DNA of 64,000 nucleotides from Caulobacteraceae bacterium. GTDB taxonomy: Bacteria > Pseudomonadota > Alphaproteobacteria > Caulobacterales > Aquidulcibacteraceae. The notes beneath the pieces were generated by a model that saw only the letters and a list, made by a program, of their open reading frames with translations, was not told where the DNA came from and ran no database searches. The translations under genes were made by a program, and so were the position numbers. Where the stretch lies: NCBI GenBank assembly GCA_016703335.1, contig JADJCG010000019.1, positions 14,024 through 78,023 on the forward strand. Direction: 5' to 3'. Shown here one piece after another: positions 1 to 7,942 of the stretch (within the stretch, counting starts at the first letter, position 1; the number at the start of each line of letters is the position of its first letter).

Positions 1-40
1 GGGAATTTACGCCAATTCTAGCGCAAATACCGTGCAATCT

Positions 41-54
41 GCGCCAAATGGCGC
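41..54. promoter_or_regulatory. Palindrome upstream of the Lrp/AsnC gene, possible operator
   Basis: Two 6-base arms, gcgcca and tggcgc, are separated by two A residues, and a second copy of tggcgc follows at 59-64. Lrp/AsnC proteins commonly bind short AT-centred palindromes in front of their own gene, so this could be an autoregulatory site 63 bases before the start codon. The binding role is inference; only the inverted repeat is seen. Confidence 0.35.
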
Positions 55-116
55 TATATGGCGCATAATTGGTGCATTCAAAGCGGATAAAACGCATGAA
101 ACATGAGTTTTGAACG

Positions 117-572
117 ATGGATGACGCAGATAAGCGCCTTTTGGCGGCCGTCCAGCGCGACGCTGCCGTCTCGCAATCAGATCTCGCGGCCCATGCAGGC
201 GTCTCCGCCAGCCAAGTCTTGCGCCGCCTGGCAAAGCTGAAAGAGGAGGGCGTGCTGCGCGGCATTGTCGGCGTGCTTGATCCAAAGCTCGCCGGCCTCA
301 CGTGCTCTGCCATCATCCGCGTGCGCCTGCGCGACCACGCTGCGGCGAACGTGCGCGCTTTCCGCGATCTTGTTGAGCGCATGAACGAAGTCACGCTCTG
401 CGTCATGACGACAGGCGAGACCGACTACCTCATCAAGGTTGTCGCGCGCGATCTCCCGCACTTCCAAGAGATCGTGCAATCGAAGCTGCTGCGTTGCGCC
501 GCCATCGCGCACATGGAAAGCTCGATCATCCTTGAGCATCTCAAGGACACCACAGAGCTGCCGCTGGCTTAA
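117..572 (+). CDS. Lrp/AsnC family transcriptional regulator
   Basis: This 151-residue protein has the standard Lrp/AsnC plan: an N-terminal winged helix-turn-helix (about residues 2-60, with the D-x-x-D-K-R-L-L opening and the recognition-helix stretch VSASQVLRRLAKL) followed by a RAM/AsnC ligand-binding domain (about 65-145, containing the conserved T-G-E-T-D-Y-L turn). Such proteins bind amino acids and switch nearby metabolic or transport genes. The ATG at 117 gives the normal family length. Its target cannot be read from context: the next gene is convergent and overlaps it by four bases at the stop codons. The valine-degradation cluster 9 kb away is a conceivable but unproven target. Confidence 0.9.
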   Translation: MDDADKRLLAAVQRDAAVSQSDLAAHAGVSASQVLRRLAKLKEEGVLRGIVGVLDPKLAGLTCSAIIRVRLRDHAAANVRAFRDLVERMNEVTLCVMTTGETDYLIKVVARDLPHFQEIVQSKLLRCAAIAHMESSIILEHLKDTTELPLA

Positions 573-2926
573 GCTTGCTTGGGTTGCGACGGTGCAGGCG
601 CCAAGGCCGGCGAAGCGCCAAGCGCGGTCTGCTTGTAGAATTGCAAACGCCGATCATCGCTTAACAGCGCAATCAGCTCTTCCAACGAAGCAGGGCGCGA
701 GATCAAATAGCCCTGCGCTAGATCGCAATTCATGCTCGCGAGCAACGCAAACGCCGCCGGTGTCTCAACGCCTTCAGCCGTCACGTTCATGCCGAGACCA
801 TGCGCAAGATCGATCGTCGAGCGCACCAGCAACGCATCGCGCTGGCTGGACGTAATATTCTGCACGAAGAGCTTGTCGATCTTCAATTCGTGCGCCGGCA
901 ATTGCTTTAGGTACGCGAGCGAGGAGAGGCCTGAGCCGTAATCGTCGATCGCAACGTGCACGCCGCTCGCAGCGAAGAGCTCGATGTTCTCCAACGCCGC
1001 CGTCGGATTATCGATGACGGCCGTTTCCGTGATCTCGAAGCACAATTGGTGCGGTGCTTGGCGCGCGAGCGCGGCGGCGCGCTTTGCAAAATCGGTGTCG
1101 CTCAGCAGCCGCGCCGAGATGTTGACGGCCAGCTTGATTGGGTGGCCGGCGTCTTTCAGCACCTTCTGATCAGCGATTGCGCGTTCCAGCACCCACTCGG
1201 TAAGCGCACGAATGTGGCCCGTGTCTTCGGCCATTGGCACGAATAAATCCGGCGCGATGTTGCCGCGTGTCGGGTGACGCCAGCGCACCAAGCATTCGGC
1301 GCTATCGATGCGGCCCGTGCGGAAATTGTATTTCGGCTGATGCGCCAAATAGATCGCGCCACTCTCCAGCGCTCGCCGCATTTCGCCCATGAGCGAGAGA
1401 TTGCGCGCAGGGTCGCCATACGCCGCCTCATCGTACATGCCGGCCTTTTGGCCGCGCTGACGTGTCTGATCGAGCGCGATCGACGCGCGTTCGATCATGG
1501 CGGAGGAGGTTTCTTCTTTGCCACTCGGCTGCGCCATACCGATGGTGACGTGAACGTCGATGACATGTTCACCGAGCGAAACCGATTGCTCGAGGTTGGC
1601 GATCAGCGCATGCGCGCGCTTCAGGGCATCGGCTTCACTGGTAGCGATGAAGGCAACGCCGAGCACATCACTCGAAAGCCGCGCCATAGGCGCATTCGGC
1701 GCCAGATGCGCGAGACGTCCACCGAGCTGGCGCACAAGTTCGCCGGCCAGCGCATAACCAATGGCCCCGCGCACGTGGGCGAAGCGATCAACGCCAATTG
1801 CCGCCAAATACAAGCGTTCCGGACGCGCCGCGGCGTTTAGCTTGCGCTCAAGCGCAACGCGGTTCGGCAGCCGCGTCTCGCCGTCGTGGAACGCGAGTTG
1901 TGAGATCCGGCGCTCACGTTCGCGGATCGCGCCGGTCATCGCGTTGAAACTCTCCGCCAGCCGCGAGAACTCATCCTTGGTGCCGACAACAACCGTCTCG
2001 TACACGCCTTCGCGCAACTTACGCGCGGCGGCTTCGAGCGTGGACAGCGGCTGCGTGATGCCGCGCGCCAAAAACCAGGTGCCTGCAATCAGCAGCGCGA
2101 CACCAGCGAGGCCAATAAAGATCAGCGTGTTGAAGAGTGCGCGATACGGAGAGATGGCGCTCGACAGTGAGTGGCGCAGCAGTAGCACAGCTTCAGTGCC
2201 ATCAAGCGACGGGAGCGGCGTTGCCAGTGCGATCGCGTTCCCTTCCTCGCTCCGCAGTCGGCGCGCGCCAGCGCCTTCCGCCCGCAGCGATTGATCGATG
2301 AATTCACCGAGCGTGGCGTGGTCGGGCGTTTCGCCGGCTCCCCAGCCTTGCGCATCGCGTGCGAGTACCGTGACTTGAACCGGAATGGTGGAGAGCGCCC
2401 GCAGATCGTCCATCTGTTGCGAGCCCAGATAGCCGCCAGCGATGATCCAGCCGTGTCCGCCCGGGAGCATTGCTGCTGCGCCCTGATAAAGTTCACCGTT
2501 CTCGCGCAGCACGCCAGGCGGCGTTTGATTGCTCGCCAATGCGCGCTGCAGGCCGGGAGACACCGAAGAACTCGCGCCGGTCTCGGTGATGACCAAACCT
2601 TCGCGCGTGACCACAAACGCGATGTCGGCGTGCGAGCGTGCGCGTAAGTCAGCCAGTTGCGCGCGGATCACTGCGTCGTTGCGAGTGGCGACGGCGTCGG
2701 CGAGACCTTCCGCCTGCGCCGTGCGTGTCGCGGCGTCCTCAAGATGCTCAAGCCGCAAAGCCCAAGTGTGCGTGAACACTCGCGTTGTGTTCGCAAGCTG
2801 TTGCTCGGCGAGCTTTTGCGTGTTGTCAGCGATAACAAAGTACGCGACTGCGCCGATCAGCAGCAGTGCTAGGCTAAGCAGTCCCGCGTACATGAAAGTG
2901 AGTTTGACGCGGAGCCGGCGAAACAT
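569..2926 (-). CDS. Membrane GGDEF-EAL protein, probable c-di-GMP phosphodiesterase
   Basis: Numbered from a GTG at 2950 (793 residues): a transmembrane helix near 20-40, a periplasmic sensor region of about 220 residues, a second helix near 275-295, a HAMP domain (about 296-348), a GGDEF domain (about 355-505) and an EAL domain (about 520-765). The GGDEF signature is replaced by SSDVL at 426-430, so cyclase activity is unlikely. The EAL domain keeps its key acids and metal ligands: E552 of ECL, N610, E639, D669-D670 and the late EGVE motif. The protein therefore probably hydrolyses cyclic di-GMP under control of an extracytoplasmic signal. I prefer the ATG at 2926, just before the arginine-rich membrane anchor, over the GTG at 2950. 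Confidence 0.88.
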   Translation of the reverse strand: MFRRLRVKLTFMYAGLLSLALLLIGAVAYFVIADNTQKLAEQQLANTTRVFTHTWALRLEHLEDAATRTAQAEGLADAVATRNDAVIRAQLADLRARSHADIAFVVTREGLVITETGASSSVSPGLQRALASNQTPPGVLRENGELYQGAAAMLPGGHGWIIAGGYLGSQQMDDLRALSTIPVQVTVLARDAQGWGAGETPDHATLGEFIDQSLRAEGAGARRLRSEEGNAIALATPLPSLDGTEAVLLLRHSLSSAISPYRALFNTLIFIGLAGVALLIAGTWFLARGITQPLSTLEAAARKLREGVYETVVVGTKDEFSRLAESFNAMTGAIRERERRISQLAFHDGETRLPNRVALERKLNAAARPERLYLAAIGVDRFAHVRGAIGYALAGELVRQLGGRLAHLAPNAPMARLSSDVLGVAFIATSEADALKRAHALIANLEQSVSLGEHVIDVHVTIGMAQPSGKEETSSAMIERASIALDQTRQRGQKAGMYDEAAYGDPARNLSLMGEMRRALESGAIYLAHQPKYNFRTGRIDSAECLVRWRHPTRGNIAPDLFVPMAEDTGHIRALTEWVLERAIADQKVLKDAGHPIKLAVNISARLLSDTDFAKRAAALARQAPHQLCFEITETAVIDNPTAALENIELFAASGVHVAIDDYGSGLSSLAYLKQLPAHELKIDKLFVQNITSSQRDALLVRSTIDLAHGLGMNVTAEGVETPAAFALLASMNCDLAQGYLISRPASLEELIALLSDDRRLQFYKQTALGASPALAPAPSQPKQA

Positions 2927-2993
2927 CTGTTGACAGCTCAGCTTCCTCACTCACCAAACATCAGTTTAGTAGGGCTAGTTGCTGAAGCTAGCG

Positions 2994-3488
2994 TTAACCG
3001 CCGTGGTTGGCGCCGTGGCTGTGGGGAGCGGTGCGCTGCACTGGCAGTTCCACATCGATTGCGCCGGCCCGCTCAAACACGAGATGCAGCGGGATCGTTT
3101 GCCCTGCAACGAACGGCTCAGAGACGCCGTAAAACATCAAGTGCATGCCGCCCGGTCCAAGCTGGACGTCGCCGCCCGCCGGAACGTCCAAGCGCGCGAC
3201 TGGGCGCATCTGCATCACGGCGCCGTTCATTGTCATTTCGTGGACTTCAACACGCTCGGCGCGCGGACTTGTTGCGCTAATCAAATGATCTTGCGCCGCC
3301 GTGCCGTTGCTGATCGTGAGATAGCCTGCCGCAACATCAACACCCGATGGCGTCGGCGCCGCCCAAGCATCGCGCACCGTGAGTGCAGCTTCGGCGTGCA
3401 TTTCGTGGGCTGAAGATTGGCTGGGGGGCGCACCGCAAGCGGTGGCGACAGCGATGAGGAGGAGCGACAGCGGAAAGAGGGCTTTCAT
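2994..3488 (-). CDS. PCu(A)C copper chaperone lipoprotein
   Basis: A 164-residue protein of the PCu(A)C (DUF461) family, which carries Cu(I) in the periplasm, classically for cytochrome oxidase CuA assembly. It starts with a lipoprotein signal ending in the lipobox VATAC. The copper motif is present: H-E-M and M-Q-M in the middle, then a histidine-methionine pair in GGMHLMFYG about 30 residues later. Histidine-rich ends (HEMHAE near the N-terminus, HSHGANH at the C-terminus) add further metal ligands. No oxidase or SCO gene lies next to it. Confidence 0.92.
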   Translation of the reverse strand: MKALFPLSLLLIAVATACGAPPSQSSAHEMHAEAALTVRDAWAAPTPSGVDVAAGYLTISNGTAAQDHLISATSPRAERVEVHEMTMNGAVMQMRPVARLDVPAGGDVQLGPGGMHLMFYGVSEPFVAGQTIPLHLVFERAGAIDVELPVQRTAPHSHGANHGG

Positions 3489-3547
3489 GCCCCGGTTTTA
3501 AGGCGTCTCCGGGTCCGCGTCATCACCCGGTTTGACGCACCGATCGC

Positions 3548-3582
3548 CTTCGTCCCGCGCGAAATTCGCGCGCGGGACGAAG
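3548..3582. terminator. Strong stem-loop between entericidin and the copper chaperone gene
   Basis: Two 14-base arms (3548-3561 and 3569-3582) pair perfectly around a 7-base loop. There is no clear U-tract on either strand. It lies just after the entericidin-like gene in its direction of transcription, so a terminator or RNA-stabilising hairpin is likely. Without it the chaperone gene would be read from the stress promoter at 3833. Confidence 0.55.
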
Positions 3583-3595
3583 TGCGTGGCAAGTG

Positions 3596-3755
3596 TTACG
3601 GCGTATTCGGGTTGCCGTCGTTGGCTTCTTGAGCCGTCTGCTCAACCGTTTGGCCGGCGGACATCTTCGCCGACGCCTTCGACTGTGTTGCAGGCCGCGA
3701 GAACAGAAGCGCCAAGCAGCGCGAGGGCGATAAAGGGCGACGTAAACTTACGCAT
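3596..3755 (-). pseudogene. Entericidin-like small lipoprotein, frame broken once
   Basis: From the ATG at 3755 the first 32 residues read as an entericidin A/B family lipoprotein: a short hydrophobic signal, a lipobox ending in LAAC, then NTVEGVGEDV. The frame then breaks near 3660, where a downshift restores AGQTVEQTAQEAND and a stop at 3596. Restored length is about 53 residues, usual for the family. Entericidins are envelope lipoproteins often controlled by stress sigma factors, and an exact EcfG promoter lies upstream at 3809-3833. Given many similar breaks nearby, a base-calling error is more likely than true loss. Confidence 0.7.
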
Positions 3756-3808
3756 AAGAACAACTCCACTAATAGCGTCGCGCCACCCCTAGCGGCGCGC
3801 GACGGTAA

Positions 3809-3833
3809 AACGCCGCGCACGCGCTAGTGTTCC
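3809..3833 (-). promoter_or_regulatory. EcfG promoter for the entericidin-like gene
   Basis: On the minus strand this reads GGAAC (3833-3829), 16 bases, CGTT (3812-3809), an exact match to the known alphaproteobacterial EcfG consensus GGAAC-N16/17-CGTT. The start codon at 3755 follows after a leader of about 45 bases. Confidence 0.8.
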
Positions 3834-3845
3834 ACTGATGGCAAC

Positions 3846-4637
3846 TTAGTTGAGGTTTCCTGTGCTTTCGAAGAACAACGCTTGGCTCACAGCCGCACGC
3901 ACCATGTCAGGTGAATACGGCTTAGTGATCAAGAACGTCGGCTCTGGGCGTTCGCCCGTCAGCAGGCGCGCCGGGAATGCAGTGATGAAGATCACCGGCA
4001 CGTTGAACGACGCGAGAATTTCCTTCACCGCATCGATGCCCGAAGAATTGTCCGCGAGCTGAATGTCCGCGAGCACGAGATCGGGACGTTCGCGCTTTGC
4101 CGCTGCAACGGCGCCAGACGCTGTCGTCTCCATCGCGCAGACTTCGTGACCAGCAGCGGTGATGAGATCGCTCAAATCCATCGCAATGACGGCTTCATCT
4201 TCGATGATGAGCACGCGCGCTTTGGTTTGTTTGTCGAGCTCTTCGATCGCTTCATCGAGCAGCGCATTCACTTCATCCGCATCGCGATCGAGAATCTCGC
4301 TCGTCTCTTGCGGTGTGAAATTTTCGAGCGTCGTGAGCAGCAGAACTTGGCGCGTCAGCGGCGCGAGCTGCTTCAGGCGCTCTTGAGCTTTGCGCGCGGA
4401 AGCATCGTGCTCTTCTCCGCCATCGACCTCGATGTTGGCGCTCTCCCAGATGCGGTGGAAGACTTTATAGAGGCCAGCGCGCGGCTCCATGCCGCTCGGA
4501 AATTCCGCCGGATTGGCCACGATCGCTTCAAGGCTGGCGGCCACAAACGCGTCTCCGCTGGCCTGGGCGCCTGTCAATGCGCGCGCATACCGGCGCAGCA
4601 AAGGCAGATGAGGCGCGATTTCCCGGGCGAGCGACAT
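3846..4637 (-). CDS. phyR: PhyR, general stress response anti-anti-sigma response regulator
   Basis: PhyR joins an N-terminal ECF-sigma-like domain (about residues 1-130) to a C-terminal receiver domain (about 140-260). When D191 in the LVLADIQL strand is phosphorylated, the sigma-like half binds NepR and frees EcfG. The acidic pair E-D at the start of the receiver is visible, as is the late lysine in the ITKPYS turn. The open frame runs further upstream, but the ATG at 4637 gives 263 residues, the family length, and has AAGGGG at the right distance. The gene is divergent from nepR-ecfG with its own EcfG promoter at 4718-4742, the usual autoregulated arrangement. Confidence 0.96.
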   Translation of the reverse strand: MSLAREIAPHLPLLRRYARALTGAQASGDAFVAASLEAIVANPAEFPSGMEPRAGLYKVFHRIWESANIEVDGGEEHDASARKAQERLKQLAPLTRQVLLLTTLENFTPQETSEILDRDADEVNALLDEAIEELDKQTKARVLIIEDEAVIAMDLSDLITAAGHEVCAMETTASGAVAAAKRERPDLVLADIQLADNSSGIDAVKEILASFNVPVIFITAFPARLLTGERPEPTFLITKPYSPDMVRAAVSQALFFESTGNLN

Positions 4638-4717
4638 ATATAACCCCTTGTTTTGAGTTGAGTTTTGGTCCGCAGCAGCGCTTTGCATGTCAATCTCCCA
4701 TGCGGCGAGATGAATGA

Positions 4718-4742
4718 AACGCTGTGTTCTGAAAAAAGTTCC
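4718..4742 (-). promoter_or_regulatory. EcfG promoter for phyR
   Basis: Minus-strand GGAAC (4742-4738), 16-base spacer, CGTT (4721-4718): exact consensus. It implies positive autoregulation of phyR with a leader of roughly 75 bases before the ATG at 4637. Confidence 0.85.
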
Positions 4743-4750
4743 GGACCTGC

Positions 4751-4775
4751 GGAACAGGTTCGTCCTAAAGACGTT
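4751..4775 (+). promoter_or_regulatory. EcfG promoter for nepR-ecfG
   Basis: GGAAC (4751-4755), 16 bases, CGTT (4772-4775): exact EcfG consensus, about 60 bases before the nepR start. It is separated by only 8 bases from the divergent phyR promoter, so both arms of the regulator are probably switched on together. Confidence 0.85.
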
Positions 4776-4834
4776 TAGAGCCCGGTGAAGACCTGCCGTT
4801 GCGGGCAGGCTCGAACGGTTGCGGGGCAGGCGCA

Positions 4835-5044
4835 ATGGATGACGGGAAAGACGACGACGATATGGACGCCGTGTTGAACAAAACCCCAGACGACGCCGGA
4901 AAGCGAAAAGGCAAAGGCTCTGCGAACAAGAGCCTGATCACACGCAACTTGCGCTTGGCCTATGGCGAAGTGACGAGCGAAGGCGTGCCTGACCGCTTCC
5001 TCGATATCTTGAACCGCATGGACGAAAGCGAGGGTAAATCGTGA
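4835..5044 (+). CDS. nepR: NepR, anti-sigma factor of the general stress response
   Basis: A 69-residue protein with the NepR core: a charged, disordered N-terminus rich in aspartate and lysine, then the helix ending in LRLAYGEVTSEGVPDRFLDI. NepR sequesters EcfG until phosphorylated PhyR takes it over. I chose the ATG at 4835 over an upstream TTG at 4799, since the family begins shortly before its acidic tail. The stop overlaps the GTG of ecfG by four bases (GTGA), so the pair is translationally coupled. Confidence 0.9.
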   Translation: MDDGKDDDDMDAVLNKTPDDAGKRKGKGSANKSLITRNLRLAYGEVTSEGVPDRFLDILNRMDESEGKS

Positions 5045-5586
5045 GCAACCTCGCTTCTTTCAAAGCTGATCTGATCGAACTGCTCCCGAGTTTGCGTGCG
5101 TTTGCGCGTTCTCTGGCTCACAATCCCGCCTTGGCAGACGATCTGGTTCAGGACACGCTCGTCAAAGCGCTCGCTAACGTCGAACGCTTCGAACCGGGCA
5201 CGAACCTCCGCGCATGGCTCTTCACCATTCTACGCAATCACTACTACTCACAACTGCGCAAGTCGAAGCGTGAAGTTGAAGATGCAGACGGTAAGTTCGC
5301 GGCGCGTATGTCTACGCGTCCTGAGCAAGACGGCTCAGTCGATCTTGAGGACTTCAAGGTCGCCTTTCAGCAACTCGCTCCCGATCACCGTGAAGTGCTG
5401 ACGCTCGTCGGCGCCTCTGGTTGCTCCTACGAAGAAGCCGCTCAAATTTGCGGTTGCGCCGTGGGTACGATCAAGAGCCGGGTCAACCGGGCACGGCGCA
5501 AGCTCGCGGATCTGCTCGGACTGGACGAAGAAGACGCTCCGCTCCCTGGCGAAGCCCGCAGGATTGAGGATACTGCGAGCGTGTGA
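5041..5586 (+). CDS. ecfG: EcfG, ECF-type sigma factor of the general stress response
   Basis: A 181-residue ECF sigma factor. Region 2 (about residues 12-80) contains DDLVQDTLVKAL and the RAWLFTILRNHYYS stretch; region 4 (about 105-160) contains LAPDHREVLTLVG and the helix-turn-helix SYEEAAQICGCAVGTIKSRV. It starts with GTG inside the nepR stop. EcfG directs polymerase to GGAAC-N16/17-CGTT promoters; five exact ones lie within 5.3 kb of this gene. Its stop overlaps the start of the downstream kinase gene by four bases. Confidence 0.95.
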   Translation: MSNLASFKADLIELLPSLRAFARSLAHNPALADDLVQDTLVKALANVERFEPGTNLRAWLFTILRNHYYSQLRKSKREVEDADGKFAARMSTRPEQDGSVDLEDFKVAFQQLAPDHREVLTLVGASGCSYEEAAQICGCAVGTIKSRVNRARRKLADLLGLDEEDAPLPGEARRIEDTASV

Positions 5587-7301
5587 AGACGCGCGAGGAA
5601 CGCCCATTCAAGCTATGGCCAGAGGCCTTGTCACTGCGCTCAATGCGCGGTCGCATCGCCGTGCTGCTTGGCTTGGCAATGCTCCCTGCGGGCGCAATCG
5701 CCATGCAAGTCGGTTTCAACGCGGCGGCTGCGAGCCAATCAGCCTATGAAGAGGGCATGAGCCGGCGGGCGCTGGAATCCATCGCCACTGAACGCCGCAC
5801 CATCGACGAGCTTCGTGAAATGTTGCGTGTGCTGGCGACAACGCCGGCGCTGCAGCAGATCGAAGCCGGTGATTGCCGCGATTGGCTGAGCGAGATCAGC
5901 ACACGCTATCCCTACATCGCCGCGATCTCAGTCATGCAAGATGATGGCACAATCCTCTGCAGCGTACCTGCGGCGGCATCAAATATGCGCGTGCCGGATT
6001 CCGACATCCGCCGCCGCGCCCGCGCGCGCGATTCCTTCACGATGGGCTATACTGAGCGCGGAGTGCTTTCCGGACTTCCGGTGATTGGCGCGCTTGAACC
6101 TGTCCGCGTTGGCGATCGGCGGATCGGCTTCGTAGGCGCGTCCATCCCCACAACTGAGTTAGATTCGCTGCTTGAGCGCAGCCGCACCAGTAGCAATCCC
6201 TTACACAACGCACGCGCCGCCATTGTCGATTCCTACGGCCGTGTCGTCGCAGAATCGACGCCTGTCGGAGACGCGCCGCCGCTGCCAACTGCCGACCAAA
6301 TCACAAGACACTTCGGCGGTGAGCCCGTATTTCTTGACGTGGAAGGCGGCGACGCTGTCGTCGTGCCGCTCTATGCGCCAGACTTGTACGCCGTCATGGC
6401 GTGGGCGCCCGAACAGCCTCTGTGGAGCCGCGTCGGCGCCATTGCATTCTCAATTGCTGCGCCGCTGCTGATCTGGCTGCTCGCGATCGGCGCCGGTTGG
6501 TTTGCCATTGAGGTGTTCGTCGCGCGCCCGCTCTCTAGTCTTGAAGCCGCCGCACGCAGCTTCGCGCGCGGTGAAGACGTTGGCGATCCTCCGGCTCTGC
6601 TAAGCGCGCCCGCCGAAATTCGCTCGCTTCGGCGCACATTGGCCGCGATGGCAAAGACCCTCCGTGGCCGTGAGCTTCGTCTTGTCGAAGCTTTGGCCGA
6701 GGAGCGCGCGCTGCTCCGCGAAGTCCACCACCGCGTGAAAAACAATCTTCAAATGGTCGCGAGCCTTCTCAACATTCAGGCCCGCGCCGCACGCGACGAC
6801 AGCGAAGCTTGGGGCCTCGCGCGTGCCCATGACCGCGTCCAACTCCTCGCCGTCGCGCACCAGCGCATCTATTCGTCGGGCGAACTCCGCCATGTCCGTG
6901 TCGACGACATCGCCGCAGAAGTCGCCCGTCAGCTCCTCCAATCCCGAGGCGCACCGGCCAAAGAGATCAACCTGGTTATGGATCTTGGCAGCGCCCGCGC
7001 TGGCGTCGATCGTGCCGTGCCACTCGCATTCTTGATCGGCGAGGGCGTCTCGGCCGCGCTCGATGTGCTTTCGGACGCGGGCCCTGTCGAATTGCACCTG
7101 CTGCTTCAGCAAGATCCCGACGGCGTTACACGCTTTGCCATTGACGCAAACATCAATGCAGAGCGCGCCCGAACTGCAAGCTCGGGCGCGCGTCTTATCG
7201 ATGCATTCGCGCGCCAACTCGGCGCCACGATCGGTCGCGATCCGGAGCGGCCTTATATGCTGTGGGCAAGCGTTCCGCCCGAGCAGCAACCCGTCGACTA
7301 G
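5583..7301 (+). CDS. HisKA_2 sensor kinase-like protein of the PhyR locus, degenerate ATP site
   Basis: The 572-residue protein has a transmembrane helix near 26-45, a periplasmic sensor of Cache type (about 50-280), a second helix near 288-312, a HAMP-like linker, and a HisKA_2 dimerisation domain with the phospho-acceptor box EVHHRVKNN (H383 expected acceptor). The ATPase domain is degenerate. The N-box has E487 but alanine at 491 where asparagine is expected and aspartate at 494 where lysine is usual. The D-x-G-x-G motif reads DANIN at 521-525. It may thus act on PhyR mainly as a phosphatase, like Sphingomonas PhyP, rather than as a kinase. It is the third gene of the nepR-ecfG operon (GTGA overlap). 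Confidence 0.85.
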   Translation: MKTREERPFKLWPEALSLRSMRGRIAVLLGLAMLPAGAIAMQVGFNAAAASQSAYEEGMSRRALESIATERRTIDELREMLRVLATTPALQQIEAGDCRDWLSEISTRYPYIAAISVMQDDGTILCSVPAAASNMRVPDSDIRRRARARDSFTMGYTERGVLSGLPVIGALEPVRVGDRRIGFVGASIPTTELDSLLERSRTSSNPLHNARAAIVDSYGRVVAESTPVGDAPPLPTADQITRHFGGEPVFLDVEGGDAVVVPLYAPDLYAVMAWAPEQPLWSRVGAIAFSIAAPLLIWLLAIGAGWFAIEVFVARPLSSLEAAARSFARGEDVGDPPALLSAPAEIRSLRRTLAAMAKTLRGRELRLVEALAEERALLREVHHRVKNNLQMVASLLNIQARAARDDSEAWGLARAHDRVQLLAVAHQRIYSSGELRHVRVDDIAAEVARQLLQSRGAPAKEINLVMDLGSARAGVDRAVPLAFLIGEGVSAALDVLSDAGPVELHLLLQQDPDGVTRFAIDANINAERARTASSGARLIDAFARQLGATIGRDPERPYMLWASVPPEQQPVD

Positions 7302-7621
7302 CGACGCGACAGCAGCAGACCAAGCACTAAGCCCGCGCCGAGGGAAATGCCGACCGCCGCTCCCGGATGCTCGCGCACACGCTCAACCGCGTATTCAGCG
7401 CCGTCATTGGCGCGCGTGCGGAGGTCTTTGCCAATCGTCGTGAAGCGTTGACTGGCGTGCTTCACCTCATGGCGTGCAGCTTTGTTCGCCGCATCCGCGA
7501 GGCGGTTCACGTCCTTACGCAGCTCGGTAAAGTCATCGAGCACATCGCTTGCGCGAGCCTTGAGTGCCGCACGGGCGTGGCCATTCTTCTTGCCGCGGAC
7601 GCTGGTGTCCAACTGAGCCAT
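7298..7621 (-). CDS. DUF883 (ElaB/YqjD-type) membrane-anchored protein
   Basis: A 107-residue protein with a long amphipathic helical region (about 25-85) and a C-terminal glycine-rich membrane anchor ending in LLLSRR. This is the DUF883 layout; the E. coli relatives ElaB and YqjD sit on the inner membrane and bind ribosomes in stationary phase. The ATG at 7621 is preferred because GGAGA stands directly upstream. The stop overlaps that of the kinase gene by four bases in convergent orientation. A near-consensus EcfG promoter lies at 7676-7700. Confidence 0.82.
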   Translation of the reverse strand: MAQLDTSVRGKKNGHARAALKARASDVLDDFTELRKDVNRLADAANKAARHEVKHASQRFTTIGKDLRTRANDGAEYAVERVREHPGAAVGISLGAGLVLGLLLSRR

Positions 7622-7675
7622 TGTAGTCTCCAATTAACATCTTGAAATCGTGCGGCTTCGCTGCCGCAGCAGAAC

Positions 7676-7700
7676 AACACAAAGTGCGCGCGTGGGTTCC
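7676..7700 (-). promoter_or_regulatory. Near-consensus EcfG promoter for the DUF883 gene
   Basis: Minus-strand GGAAC (7700-7696), 16 bases, then TGTT (7679-7676), one mismatch from CGTT. Its position about 50 bases before the ATG and back to back with an exact EcfG promoter supports use, though it may be weaker. Confidence 0.5.
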
Positions 7701-7710
7701 CAGGTTTTGC

Positions 7711-7736
7711 GGAACTTGACGCCGCACACGAGCGTT
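7711..7736 (+). promoter_or_regulatory. EcfG promoter for DUF1328-PGDYG-sodB
   Basis: GGAAC (7711-7715), 17 bases, CGTT (7733-7736): exact consensus with the longer allowed spacer. It stands about 30 bases before the TTG start of the first DUF1328 gene and would drive that gene and the two closely following ones. Confidence 0.8.
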
Positions 7737-7767
7737 GCGGGCTTACATACGATCGGAGACTCTGAAC

Positions 7768-7941
7768 TTGCTTGGCTGGGCCCTAATTTTCTTTCTGCTT
7801 GCGATTGTCGCCGGCTACTTCGGCTTTTTCGGTCTAGCTGGACTTGCCGCGAGCTTTGCCAAAGTTCTGTTTCTGATTTTCTTGATCGCACTGGTCGTAA
7901 GTTTCATCGCCCGCGCTGTGCGCGGCAGATCGGTGATGTGA
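7768..7941 (+). CDS. DUF1328 (YtjA-type) small membrane protein, copy 1
   Basis: A 57-residue protein made almost wholly of two hydrophobic helices, opening MLGWALIFFLLAIVAGYFGF as in DUF1328. I place the start at TTG 7768, with GGAG seven bases before it; this aligns its N-terminus with the second copy at 9112. DUF1328 proteins are small inner-membrane proteins of unknown function, often stress induced. It is first in a tight operon with the PGDYG and sodB genes. Confidence 0.82.
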   Translation: MLGWALIFFLLAIVAGYFGFFGLAGLAASFAKVLFLIFLIALVVSFIARAVRGRSVM

Positions 7942-7942
7942 C

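Noticed and set aside
7..285. Open frame on the minus strand over the Lrp/AsnC gene
   Set aside because: It covers the promoter and start of a well-supported plus-strand gene, is arginine-rich like many antisense frames in GC-rich DNA, and resembles no family.
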